Below, one piece after another: positions 31,757 to 43,800 of a stretch of DNA of 64,000 nucleotides. Below the pieces are notes generated by a model. The model was given only the letters and a program-made list of their open reading frames with translations. It had not been told where the DNA came from and did not search any database. Every line of letters starts with the position of its first letter. Position 1 is the stretch's first letter. Origin of the DNA: an uncultured Prevotellaceae bacterium (GTDB lineage: Bacteria; Bacteroidota; Bacteroidia; Bacteroidales; Muribaculaceae); assembly GCA_900318255.1 (NCBI GenBank), contig ONJX01000011.1, positions 1-64,000 on the forward strand, written 5' to 3'. The translations under genes were made by a program, and so were the position numbers.

Positions 31757-31867
31757 CGGGGGATCGGGGATCGGGGATCGGAGATCGGAGATCGGAAACG
31801 GGGGAAGGGGGGATCGGGGATCGGAGATCGGGGATCGGGGATCGGGGATCGGAAACGGGGGAAGGGG
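31757..31867. repeat. GGATCGGGGATCGG tandem array
   Basis: Two blocks of (G)GGGATCGGAGATCGG-type units (period 8-10) separated by GAAACGGGGGAAGGGG, which itself recurs at each end. The complementary family is at 18402-18487 and a diverged stub at 48964-48998. It lies directly upstream of the BASS transporter start and downstream of the porin gene. Confidence 0.75.
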
Positions 31868-31903
31868 GTGTTAATTATGCATTGAGCATTATGCATTGCA
31901 TTA

Positions 31904-33079
31904 CTAAAACCCTATCTGGAACTGCGTTATCCACGCCTTGGTGTCGGGGCCCATGTTGCGGTCGCTATAGATGTACTGGGTGCTAATGCGGCATTTCTTG
32001 TAAACCCAGTATTGCAATCCCACCAAGTAGTTGCTAGTGCGGGTCCAGGCGGGGAAAGCGTCACGCGCCTCCTTGCTCAAGGCGGTGTTCTTGTCGAGGT
32101 AGTCATAGTCGAGCACCACGTCAAGATTGCGGAACAGGCGGCACCACAGCTCGGCATAGAAGGCGCGGCTGCCTATGCCGCCATTCTTGCCGCTCATATA
32201 CTCGGTGCGAAGCTTCAAGGGTCGCCATTTCACCTCGGCACCCACGCTCCATCGGTTGCGGGTGTAATTTTCACCCTTAGCAACTGTGCCAAACATGTCA
32301 TCGTCCTGAGCATTGCCTTTGCCAATGACAAATGACCCAGAGAGTGTTATATCCTTAGTGGGCAGTACGTTGAGCATAGCCACCACGTCTTTGTGCTTGT
32401 TGTTGTCGCGCAAGTTCATGCCCGCACCATTAAACACCCCCACACTATAATTAAGGTAGTAGTGACCATCGCGTGCCCTGACGGCATCACCCGTAATCAT
32501 GGCTCCCAGGTCGCGACCAGCATAGTTGCCATAAAGGGCGTCGCCAGCGATACCAGCCATGTAGCGAGTGCCCTCATTGAGGTTTACTGTGCCTAGCAAC
32601 GAGGGCGAGATGATATTTTCAAGCGTGTAGGGCGTCTTGAACTGCCCCACCCTGACCTTCAGTTCGGGCAAGAAGGCATATTGCGCATAATATTCATGCA
32701 GGTGCTTCGAGGCCTGCGTGCTGGCAGCGTCAACCATTAGGAAGAAACTCAACTTGCGCGTCAGCTCGGCATTGGCCATGAGTATGATGCGAGTGAGGCT
32801 AAACGAGTTCTTGGTCTCGGCACCGGTCTTTGTAATGTCAAACTGTGTCTGAGCATATCCAAAGAGCGTCAACTTGCTTGGCCCTATGTGGATGTTCAAC
32901 GGCATCACAGGCTTCTCGCCCTCCTGCGGCTTCGTTGCCATGATTGCACTATCACTAGTGTTAAGTGTTGACACGCTCACACTGAGGCTCCTCTTCGGTG
33001 CCTCGACAGGCTCTGCCACCTCCTCGGCGACAGTCACAAAAGGCATAACGGCCATTACAGCCGCAATAAGTTTCTTCAT
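31904..33079 (-). CDS. Outer-membrane porin, OprP/OprO-like
   Basis: 391 residues from the ATG at 33079 (MKKLIAAVMAVMPFVTVAEE); in-frame ATGs at 33088 and 33094 are alternatives. The longer open frame to 33160 lies upstream of the -7 box (33114-33121) and cannot be translated from it. After the signal peptide the protein is a beta-barrel: alternating segments such as KLTLFGYAQTQFDITK, LKVRVGQFKTPYTLENIISPSLL and a terminal aromatic (FQIGF). The KTPYTLE motif matches the phosphate-selective porin family in Bacteroidetes. Substrate unknown. Confidence 0.85.
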   Translation of the reverse strand: MKKLIAAVMAVMPFVTVAEEVAEPVEAPKRSLSVSVSTLNTSDSAIMATKPQEGEKPVMPLNIHIGPSKLTLFGYAQTQFDITKTGAETKNSFSLTRIILMANAELTRKLSFFLMVDAASTQASKHLHEYYAQYAFLPELKVRVGQFKTPYTLENIISPSLLGTVNLNEGTRYMAGIAGDALYGNYAGRDLGAMITGDAVRARDGHYYLNYSVGVFNGAGMNLRDNNKHKDVVAMLNVLPTKDITLSGSFVIGKGNAQDDDMFGTVAKGENYTRNRWSVGAEVKWRPLKLRTEYMSGKNGGIGSRAFYAELWCRLFRNLDVVLDYDYLDKNTALSKEARDAFPAWTRTSNYLVGLQYWVYKKCRISTQYIYSDRNMGPDTKAWITQFQIGF

Positions 33080-33113
33080 TAAATTCATAGTCATAAGCAG
33101 ATAATTGTGGCTG

Positions 33114-33121
33114 CAAAGGTA
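33114..33121 (-). promoter_or_regulatory. Promoter -7 box (TACCTTTG) for porin
   Basis: The reverse complement is a perfect TAnnTTTG. It decides the start: the ORF's most upstream ATG (33160) is upstream of it. Confidence 0.65.
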
Positions 33122-33142
33122 ACACTTTTTTCGCGCAAAGCA

Positions 33143-33175
33143 AAAAAGGAGGGAACTCATCGCTCCCTCTTTGAA
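33143..33175 (-). terminator. Terminator after LRR/giant surface-protein operon
   Basis: GAGGGAGCGATGAGTTCCCTC on the minus strand gives a short GC-rich stem, then CTTTTTTG. It lies about 15 bases after the LRR gene stop. Confidence 0.6.
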
Positions 33176-33188
33176 TTTATAAACAAAA

Positions 33189-34808
33189 CTATCGAATTAT
33201 AATTTTGCGATTGCCATTGATATAAAAGCCTGGGGTCGTAGGCTTTGTGTCGCCCAAACTGCGACCATCAATGGTAAACCAACCTTTATTAATCTGGGTG
33301 AAATCGATAACAACGTCGACCACACCTGTTAGGGGGGCATCTGCGGGCAATTCAAGTGGATAAACGATGAATTTATCACTCACGCCACCTGAGGTGTAAG
33401 GCGTATATTTTGTCTCTTGACTGCGTAGTAGGTTTTTATTATCGCTAAAGATTGTACGACGATTGATAGCGACGAAATCATAAATTCCACAATTAACCAA
33501 TTCAGGGACAGGAAGTTCCTCGTAGAGGTCATAGTGTGGCCTAATTCCTCCAGCAAGTTCCATTGTGTTGATGCCGTTGTCTTCATCGGGCTCTGGTAGG
33601 TAGAAACATTCGTCATCTTCGCAATATATAGTCCAATCCACATGAATAAGTTCCTGTGGCTTGGGCTGGACGAGGGCATAGACTCGGCCATTGGGACTAA
33701 GTTGCGCCCTACCCATAAAAGATGCTGGGATGTAGACATTTTTCTCATAGAGGCCCTGATCACCAATTTCTAAAGTCGCCCCATCGCTAACTTCAATGAC
33801 AGGATTCATTTTATCTTTTAAGATGCCAGAGATTGTTTCACCGTTAATAAGATAGCCTATAAAGTCGTCGGGGTCTTCCACATTGGTAAGTACCACCCAG
33901 TTGCTTTGGTCGTAGCGCTTGCCCTCATGCTCATCCATCAGCCCAGTATTCTTCATGTAGTCAATCTCGCCAGGGTAGGCACGGTCGGGGGTGAGCCAGT
34001 GGTTGTCGTCCTTGGCATAGAGACCGCCATTTTTATCAACATAGACAGCAGTAAGGGCATCTTTAACAGTGTACTCACGATCCACTACGCCATAGTTTAC
34101 TATCCACGACAGGGGGTAGCAGTTAGAATCTTCATCCAAGAGCCATTCATCAAATTCACCTGAAGCTTGATATGCTTCAAGCATGCCTTGTGGCACATGG
34201 CAGTGTGTTCCATTCTCAGGGTTGTGACTTGCAAGACGCGACCCATTAAACTCTGTGCCCCCCACATTGCTCGCATCTCTAAAGATGCCATCCCACCAGC
34301 CTTCAAAGTCTTGAAGTTGACTGTCTTCCATCAGGAAATACACATCGGTGACACCCGTGCACTCAGAGAAAGCGTGCGCTTGAATCTCTGTCACCGTTGA
34401 GGGTATAACCATTGTTGTGAGACTTGTGCAAAAAGCAAAAGCCTCCTCCTCAATGATCTCCAATCCCTCGGGCAGGATTGCCACTTCAATATTAGAACAA
34501 CGGAAGAACGCGTTCTGCCCTATGCTGGTAATGCCCTCGTCTATGGTGAGATAAACGATGTCTTCGTTATCCTCGAAAGCACCATTGGCGATTCCGAAGA
34601 CTTGATACTCACCAACCTGACCACGTATGTGGAGCGACTGAATGGGTGTCTTCTCGTCCCAGCCGGCAGCCATGTATCCATACTCATGGGCGATGGAGTT
34701 TTCATACCACTCGTAGACCACGCCGTCAACGACGAGTCCGTCGTTGGCGGCATGACCTACAGTAGCAGTCAGCACAGATAATAGTGCTATTAATAAGAGT
34801 TTCTTCAT
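33189..34808 (-). CDS. Secreted BspA-type leucine-rich-repeat protein with T9SS-like tail
   Basis: 539 residues. Signal peptide MKKLLLIALLSVLTATVGHA. About 85-155 contains BspA-like LRR_5 units (VYLTIDEGITSIGQNAFFRCSNIEVAILPEGLEIIEEEAFAFC...LTTMVIPSTVTEIQAHAFSEC). The rest is beta-rich and aromatic. The last residues (GWFTIDGRSLGDTKPTTPGFYINGNRKIIIR) fit a T9SS type-A tail of the GRxL...PGxYIxNGRKIIIR kind. Its ATG overlaps the stop of the giant protein gene by 4 bases (ATGA), so the two are cotranscribed and translationally coupled. Probably a surface adhesin or partner of the giant protein. Confidence 0.82.
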   Translation of the reverse strand: MKKLLLIALLSVLTATVGHAANDGLVVDGVVYEWYENSIAHEYGYMAAGWDEKTPIQSLHIRGQVGEYQVFGIANGAFEDNEDIVYLTIDEGITSIGQNAFFRCSNIEVAILPEGLEIIEEEAFAFCTSLTTMVIPSTVTEIQAHAFSECTGVTDVYFLMEDSQLQDFEGWWDGIFRDASNVGGTEFNGSRLASHNPENGTHCHVPQGMLEAYQASGEFDEWLLDEDSNCYPLSWIVNYGVVDREYTVKDALTAVYVDKNGGLYAKDDNHWLTPDRAYPGEIDYMKNTGLMDEHEGKRYDQSNWVVLTNVEDPDDFIGYLINGETISGILKDKMNPVIEVSDGATLEIGDQGLYEKNVYIPASFMGRAQLSPNGRVYALVQPKPQELIHVDWTIYCEDDECFYLPEPDEDNGINTMELAGGIRPHYDLYEELPVPELVNCGIYDFVAINRRTIFSDNKNLLRSQETKYTPYTSGGVSDKFIVYPLELPADAPLTGVVDVVIDFTQINKGWFTIDGRSLGDTKPTTPGFYINGNRKIIIR

Positions 34809-37800
34809 TTCTTGATAATCTGCTTGATAGCTCTTGCTCCATTGTGAGTGCGAGCTTCGACGAAATAGACTCCATCAATTAGGTGACTCAGGTTCAATGT
34901 AGCATGATTGTCATCGATGGTGAAGTGGTCGAGTTGCTTGCCGTTGATTGAGTAAAGAGTCACATCCTTGATGATGTCGCCTGCGGTGACGTTGATCACA
35001 TCGGTAACCACTGCTGGAGTGATTACTATCGATGATGACAATGTCACATTCTCAATTGCCGACGTGTTGTTAAGGTCAAGCACTTGAGGCTCGTCGAGGT
35101 CGCCATAAATCCAGTCACTGAGCCATTGCAGCTCCTCGCTGAACCACACTTCCTGGCCACCATAGATGGTGGCGAAGCGCACTGTCTTGCCCGCCTCGTC
35201 GGCATTGCCTGCCACGGTGAGCATGTAGTAGCCATCGTCGGTGGCAAAGGTGGCTCCACGGCACTCGCCATCGACAAATGCTGCCAGGCACAGGTCGTTG
35301 ACCTCGATGTCTCCCTTCACGATGCGCGCCACAACATTCATGTTGTCGCTGAACTGGTGGTGGTCAACAGGGGCAAATGGCAGGTTGCGAGGCGCATTCA
35401 TCATCACAGCAGGCGCCTGATAGGTATTGGCATCAATGGTTGGATAGCGGAAGGTCACAGGCTCGCTGTTGTTGGACTTATAATAATAGCCCAAACCAGG
35501 AATAATGGCTGTGAGATCGCCCTCCCACTTGTAACCGTCGTAGAATGCCACCTGAGTCTTGCTCTTGACGATGTCGCCACGAGTAGGCATCAGGTCGGCG
35601 AAGGCCTCGGCAAGGCTGAGGTTGTAGATTGACAGCGGTCCAATCCAGTTCCATCCCGGGTAGATGGTCTGGGTGGTGTTGCGGGTGTCAATCATCGTGC
35701 CACTGATGCTGTGGTTGATATCGTTCTTGACCTTGAGTTTGTAGAGGTTTCCAATTGCCAGCGTGTCAAGACCGGCAGAGGTCCACTTAGTACCGCTATT
35801 CATAGCGAATCCTTCTTTGCCCTTGATGGTGTTGAACGTCTTGGAGTGACCGAAGAGGCTCTCCAAGTCGGCCTTACCAGGCTCGGGCTCGACAAAGAGC
35901 GATATCCAGTTCCAACCGTTAACGAGGTTGCACTGCTGCTCAATCAAGTCACTTGGTTGCCACACAACAGGGTTGTCGTAGTCACCATAGAGTCCGTTGG
36001 GTTGGTAGGTAGGATTCAGTATCTCGCCATTGAGCTTGGTCTTCACATTGCCAAGCACTACGCCCTTCTCGGCATCATAAATGCGGAAGGTGATGGGACT
36101 CAAACTTACTACGTCCTCTATTCCGTAGATGGTCATGTTCACAAAGTAGGCATCACGACTAACCACCAATTTGGGCGATGCCACGCCACAGCACTTGTCA
36201 TCGACAAAGGCGGCAATTTTGGTATTGGTATTGGTACAAATCTTGTCGTCTAAGTAGATTTGACCTATCATGTTCATCGAACTCTCGGCTCCATAGGGGT
36301 CGAATGTCCAATTGGGCTCGTTGCCTGTTACAGTGACATTGATTAGCAACGGGGCACAGATGCCGTCATTGTTGGTCGCGTAGGCATAGACCATGTGAGT
36401 TCCAACAGGCGCATCGGCTCCCACTGTGAACTCTATAGTTTCCCACTCACCTGTGCCAAGCACGCCTGTGGTTACCGAAGGAGTAATCCAGGTGGGAAGT
36501 CCCGAGATGTCGAAACGCCCGCTCTCGCTGCCCTTGTTGTGCAAAGCTGCGAACATAGACGCCTCGCTCAAGCGGTCCTTCTCAACCAATAGCGCCTCTT
36601 GATCCCATTCTAGAGTGCTGTAATCAACTACTGCACTCCATGTGATGGTCTCCGACAGGTTATCCTGCATGTCACGCACATTCTTGACGATGAACGTGAG
36701 CAAGATACCCTGCATACGTGCCGGCAACGTGTTGAGGTTGATGTAAATCTCGTTGGACGAAGCCGTGAAATCGAAGTCAAGGTTCTGCTTGAGCGGCGAC
36801 TTGCGCAGAGCGGGAGCAGTAGAAGATTGTACCACTCCAGGACCTATTGCTTCGCCCATGCCAAGCTGCTCCATGCCAGGAGCATTGTTGATGAGGCTGA
36901 ACTCTGTGATGATGTTGCCATTGGCATCAAGCACACTGTGCTCCATGGGATAGTAGGCGATAAGTCCAGTGACCTGTGCGGTATCGACCTGATTGTAGCG
37001 GTTGGCTATTACCGAGGTGCCATCACACGCCACATTCCAAACACGCAGCTCATCGATGTCGCCAGTGAACTTGTAGCTCTCCTGAATCATGCTTGACTGT
37101 GGGTCAAACTTGAGGATACCGCCCACATAGAGGTAGTCGCCTGCGGCAGCCGGCAACTGCTGCTCAGCAAGAGTCTTCACGGGCTTGCCGTCGAGATAAA
37201 CCACAGCACTTACGCCACGATGCACGTTGAGGGCGATGTGGTGCCAATTGCCGTCGTTGTAGTCGGTGTTGGTGAGCACGATTGGCAGGCCATTGCTGTC
37301 GAGCGATGACAGGCTATCATTGTAGAGGTGGAGAATCATCGAGTTGTCGTAGTCGAAGCCAATCGATACTCGGTCGGTAACCGAGAGCAATGTGGCTCGT
37401 GCGTTCTTGTCTTTCTCGCCACGGAACCAGGTCTCAACAACATAGCTGTCGGTTGAGCGTGGCGACACACCTCCAATAGGCACCTTGATGATGTGCTCGC
37501 CATCGAGGTGAGCGGCAAGGTTGGTGTTCTCCACGTTCCACGACTCGGTAGCCAGATGCATGTTGCGTCCACGGGCATAGTCAGTAACGGTGGTACCGTG
37601 ACCCTCGTTCATCTTCCAGTAGCCAACCAGTCCTGGCAGATAGGGTGCTACGACCTCATCTTTCTGTGCCAGCAGGGTGCGCACTGGGCAGTTCTTGTTC
37701 CAGAGCACAAGCTCGTGCATCATGCCAGTGAAATCGCGGCCCAGAATGAGTCGGCCGTTGCTATTGTAGTCCGACACAATGGCTTCGTCGAAGAGCATCG

Positions 37801-40800
37801 TCTCGTTGCCATCTTCGGCCATGAGCATGGTGAGAGTGTTTTGCCCCGCCATGCCTTTCACATAGTTAAGAGCGAGGAACACCCACTTATCCATTGGCAC
37901 GGTCTCTATCGACGTGATTGTGATTTCGTTGATAGTGGCATCGATTTGTCCGTTTTCGTTTATGGCAACCTTGAGCATGTTGCCCTCGGTTCCGTGCTCG
38001 ATGATGGTGCCGCTGCCCTTGCGCTTGAGCCACAATGATGAGGCGAAGCTGGTGTTGGCGATGGGCAGGTAGGCATCGGTCTCGACTGGAGTGCCGTTGA
38101 ACTGCAGCGACACGTCGTGTGAAACCTGGGAGTCGTTGAGCGAACCAGTGATGAAGAAGTTGTCGTCCTTGGTGAGATAACTCTCGCGGATGTCTTCGTT
38201 AAACTTGATTCGGATGTCGTCAGTCGGTGTTAGGATACCAGTGTTGGGATAAGCCTGTCCAAGCAGTTTAGGTCCGCGAGTGTCGCGAATCACTTCAATC
38301 TCATTGGTCATCGCAGTGTATTCCTTGCCAGCCAAGATGCACATGCTCTCGGCAGCCACCATGTAATGGCCGTCGATGTTGGGCAGCTTGAGATCGTAGG
38401 TGATGTTGGGCTTATCGTTTGGCATGAGCGACTGTTCGTCGGTCTCGTGGCCTTCGCTATAGTAGCTCTCATCGGTGAGCCATTCGTGGGCTGTAATCCA
38501 CTGGGCATCGCCGGCAAAGCGGTATTTGAGTCTCACGCCCTTGAGGCCATTGAAAAGACGGTTGATGTCGCTAATGGTGGCAACTATCTCTTCTTTATTT
38601 TGCACAGCTCGCTGATTGAGGATTGTCTTGTTGAGATTGAGAGTGACTGGTGGCGCTGCAGGCACAAAGTGTGCCGAGAACGAAACAGTCTCATAAATCC
38701 ACCTCTCAGGCTTACACGAGTTGGCAAGGAACAGGGTGATGTCGTTGTAGTCGAGAACGGAGTTGTCGGCCTGTTTGATGGTAAGCGTCTTAGTGATGGG
38801 CACTCCATACTCCATCCACATTTCCACACCGTTGACAAGAGGCTCTCCATCCATATATATCTGCAATCCATTGGGATTGCTTACTGCGTCAACATATACT
38901 ACAGCCGAGGTGAGTGCCTCATGTGTCTCGCTCTCGTTGGTGAATACCACCTGCACTTGAGCTTCTTGACCAGCGGGGATGTCAACGAAGTTGCGGATAG
39001 GCATCGAGATGTGAGGATTATCGCTCTTCATCGTCGCATAATCGAGAAGAGTGCCTGGATTGTAGTACTTGGTGCGTGTCTCACCCTCGTAGGGGCAACG
39101 CGTCTGTCCGCCACGAGTGCGGAAGATGGTGGACCATCCCTTAGGGGATCTAAAGATGTCAACCGTGTGGGCATTGCCGCGCTGCGTATCGTTGAGCGTG
39201 TAACCAAACCTTTCGACTATAGTCGTCTCATCGATGTCATACTTGGTTTGATGATACCCAATATCGGTATTTGAGATAATGATGCAACCACTCTTATTTA
39301 TTAGGTAACCGTTTTTGCCTCTATAGGCAAGTCCAGTTGAGAAATTCTCGGTGGAGTTGTCAACGGTATTTGTCGTGGTACCAGTGGTGTTAGAAACTGT
39401 CACACCACGCTCGAACGACTCGTTACCTATTTTGTAATTCGGGTTGTTGAAAGCTTTAATCTTGTCTTCCTCATTGGCGGCAAGGGTTTTCTTCCACGAC
39501 TCGATGACCTGGTTACACCAGTGCACACTGTCGCAACCTTCAAAACCATCGGGGAAACGGGCATAGTAGCTTGGGCCATCCATGCCATCGACGGCTTGGT
39601 CGCCCCACACTTCCTTGTCGCTATTGCTCGAGCCGTAGCGCGGGTCGTCCTCGGAGAGGAAAGTGTAGTAGGTTGACACTTGTGGATCATCCTCAATCTC
39701 GCTCATCGAGTTGATGTGCTTGAGCATGGTGTTGCGGGTGCGCTTAATATTGCTGAACAGGGTAGTCTCGATGTAGTTCTGAGAATACTCAAAATGAGTA
39801 TTGAACTTCTCATCCATCGACATGGTCTCTTGCATATCCACTGCCCAAGAACCATCCTCCTGCTTAAAGATTCCAACCTTGTCGGCAGCACCTATTATAT
39901 AATTGGTGGAGTAACCTATAAACACATCTCCATCGCGGCCCACATAGTCCATAGTTGAACTAGAAGATGTTGCCACTCCATTGGTGTAGGTAACTGACTT
40001 GTGATTGTCCCAAGTTTTATGAACGTCATATTTCCATGACACTTGATTCTCACTAACAATATTGTTGTAGAATACTGTGCCGAAAAATGCCGATCCAGCA
40101 ATCATATCATATTCTACAGAGTTGCGTATGTCAACACCAAACTCGGTATTGTTGTGCACACCTCGCACAGTGTAGGTGTAGTCGCTAGTGACCGAATCTC
40201 TCGCCCAAGTTGCATAGGATGCGTCACCAGGCGGGTCACGCAGCACCATCTGCACATGGCTGGGCCCCGCAGTGATAAAGTTGTTGCCCGTGGGCACCAC
40301 GCCAGCAATAATACCGTTTAAGCCTTCATAACTCCACAGTTTTGTCTTGCCTTGAACAACCATCGAGGCGTTCATGTTGCGGGTGAAGGGCGCCGTGAGG
40401 GCTGGTATTCCTGCTCTCCATTTGTAATGCCCCACTCCTACCGAATCGAGCCGCACTTGCTCGGGGTCGAGTTTCGCCATGTCGCCACGTTTTAATTCGT
40501 GGCCATCGATAACGTTGTCCTCGGCAGCAATGAGCGCAGCTTCTCCCAACTCATTGCCAAAGGTGATGACGGAGTCTCGTAGCATATCTTTACGCAACCT
40601 TCCTGTCGCAATCTTGTCATAGTTCGTGTAAGGCTCATAGGCCATTACCTTGAAGTCGTAAGTACGCCCTAACTGGAAGATGGGGTAGCCATAGTTGTAG
40701 GTCACATCACCAGTTGACTCGTTGTAATTGTAGATGGGAAGCTTGATTTCTTCACCCATATCGGTGACGGTCAGGGTGTCGGTACCGAAAGCACCTGGTG

Positions 40801-43800
40801 GCAATCCCATCTGAGTGATGTCTATCACTGGTGTACTGTGATAGGTGAGCATCATCTTCTTGTTACACCTGAACAGTGGCAACGGTTCATTGTTTACCGT
40901 GTAAACGGTGTCGGGAGCAATTGAATCTTTAGGATTGGTGAGATTCACCGCAGGAATTGACAAGAACACCTCATCATTTTCAATGGTAGGATTATTGGGG
41001 AACCTTACACTTTTCACCATGTAACGAATTGGAGGTATCTTGGCGCTGAATTCACCAGTATTCTCGTCGGTGGTGATAATGATATTTTTCACATCATCAA
41101 CGTCACCACCAGCGCGATAGGATGTGCTGCTGATATCGAGTGAAGAACTTTCTACGGCAACATTCTCGGGATTAGGCACCCACTCAATGGTGGTGCCTTG
41201 CACTTGCTGCACGGCGTTGAGCATGCGTTGTGAGTGGTCGAGCGGCGTCAAGGTTATTATTGCTTTGCCAATGGTATTCTCGCTCACTCCATATCCCAAC
41301 GGTTTCTCGCCCTCGGTGTTGCCACCGGTAACACGGCCTGCAAACACCGCTAGCGTGTTATCATAGAAATCGATATGGGTATCATCAACGAACTCATAGG
41401 TAGCGTCCTCTTCTACAGGATAGCGACCGGCACCCTCAAAGGTGTGGCCGTCGCGGCGAGCCTCGATATAGTGGCTGCCGATAGGTACCGAAATCTCATA
41501 TTCGCCATTTGCGTCGCTGTAGATGAGTTTGTCGTTCTTGTTGCAAGGCATACCGTCAACATAGAATGTCACACTATCGACAGGAATCGTGGTACCAGAA
41601 TAGCGAATTGTGCCTCGCACTTTGAAACTTGACACATCGGTAAAGTCATAACCGTTGAGCGACAGCGAATTTGCACTGATGAAACCAGTGCGGCTGGCAG
41701 GATTAAAGGAGTGAATACCCTTGGTGGGGGCTACGGTGTAGCCCGTGCCGCTGCCAGTGAAAGGAATGCCACGAATGATATACTCACCATTGGTGTTGGT
41801 CAAGCCATAAAGCGAAAGCTGATCTTCGCTTGGAACAATTTCCGATGGACGGTTGTTGGTGCCCAAGTCTGGGTGGTTTCCGTTAGGAATGCCATCGGTA
41901 TAGGAATAGTCAAAAGCATATTCTTCCAGACCTTCGTCAAAGGGCCAGTAGAGTTTAAGTCCTGTTTCGCGTCCACTGAGCAAGCGGTCGTAAGTGGTGA
42001 CAATCTCGTTGTCGGGAAGCGCGCGATTCCATATTCTCACTTCATCGATGTTTCCCTTGAGCGTGTTGTGATGATTTCCTCCATAGGCACCACAAATCCT
42101 CACTTTAACCTTGTTGTCGGCATCTGCTGGAATTTCGCTGGTGTCGAAGTGAAGAGAGGGGAAATCCTTGAGGTCAAATATGTAAGGATTCTCGACATCT
42201 CCGTTGATGATGAAGGTTATTGAGCCATCGGCATTGTTGCGGATGGTGATGTGGCTGTATTTGTTGTATTCAATTACTCCATAGGCTCCAGTGGCAGGAT
42301 TCTTGAACCACTTTTCGGTACCACCGAATTTCAGCATCAGTGCAAAACCGTCATGGTCGCCACCATACTGGTTGTGATTGTAATTGAACAGACCGAAATT
42401 ATAGCCTACGAGGTTTCCTTCGGCGTCATGAGTGTCACCATCATATTTGTCCATCTTGAAAAGTCCCACCCAGTGTTGCTCCTCATCGGGATTAATCCAC
42501 ATTTGCAAGGTAAATGGTCGGTCAAGGCGCAGCATGCTGTTGGCAGTACTGGGATCGGCAAGCCACACCATACCGACACCGTCATCAAGCAATTTGCGAC
42601 TGTAGAACTGTGGACGCGAAGTCTCGTCGCCACTGCGCAAGAGGTTGAGCCTTACTCCTTCAACCGCCGTGCCTGTATCGAATTGTACACGACCGGCAAT
42701 CACACCAGCCGCCTGGCTGAAGCCGCTCTCAACAATCGAATTGCTGATAACTCGGCCTGTGCCGTCACAGTCGGCAGAATAGGCGGCCACTCGATATTCA
42801 TAGAATCTACCAGGCTCAGCTGTCTGGTCTACGTAGGTATAGTTGGTTGTTGTTCCTGAAGTGGTGCCGATTGTGAGCCAGTCGCTGGCTCCTATGAAAC
42901 GCCTGTGAACCTCATAGTAAGTTGGGCTGGTGCCCACCTGTTTTGCTGTCCAGTTAACATGAACGCTTCCCTGGTAGTTGCCCTTACTGATTGTGACACC
43001 AGTCACAATGCTGCCGTCAAGCAAGCTTGACTGAATAGTGTCGCTGGTGAAGTGCAATTTCCCGTCAAGCATATCGGTGTTGACAAAATATCTGTACACC
43101 TCGCAGCTTGACTCAGGCTTGTCATCGGTGAACGAAGCTTTTCCTGCATCACGTGGCACAGTGACTTCTCCATATTTTTTCCTTATTGTTCCATCGGGAT
43201 CAATGCGGTTTACATAGAAAGTTACCGATGTCTCATTCTTGGGCACGTTGCCAAAATCCCAGTCTATCTTGATGTTGTCGGTGACATCCACATCCTGGCT
43301 GAGGTGCAGGGGTATCACCGTCACGGTGTTGGCCATAACAATGGCTGCATTGATATTAGCGAGTGGCTGGGGGTCGCTGGGAATATCCAACGGAGCCCAC
43401 GAATTCTTGAGCTGGAACACCTCATAGCGATAATACTCGTTGTAGTCCAGTCCATACATTTCTTTGTCGATGAAATAATTATCGGACGTTGAGCCCACTT
43501 TCACGCGGTTGCCCGTGTAGGAGCCATACTCGTTCATGGGCGTGCGGTAAATCTGGAAATCTCCTTCCTCGGCGACAGCGTTATCCACCACCCATTGCAG
43601 GCGCATCTCGCCTTTCACTTGGTTGAACGTTGCCGTCACATCAGATGACGCGTTGTTGAAATGCGTTACCGTCTTTGTGGCCTTGGGAAGCCTCAGCTCA
43701 AGTGTGGTATTGTTGTAGACGTAATAAAAAATACCGGTTTTAGTCACTTCGACATTGAAGTTTTGAGCAGGCACGTCAAGCTCTATCGTTTTTGCATCAC

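Noticed and set aside
31757..31867. CRISPR or coding-repeat reading of the GATCGGGG array
   Set aside because: Period is 8-10 bases without spacers, and no open frame continues through a neighbouring gene.
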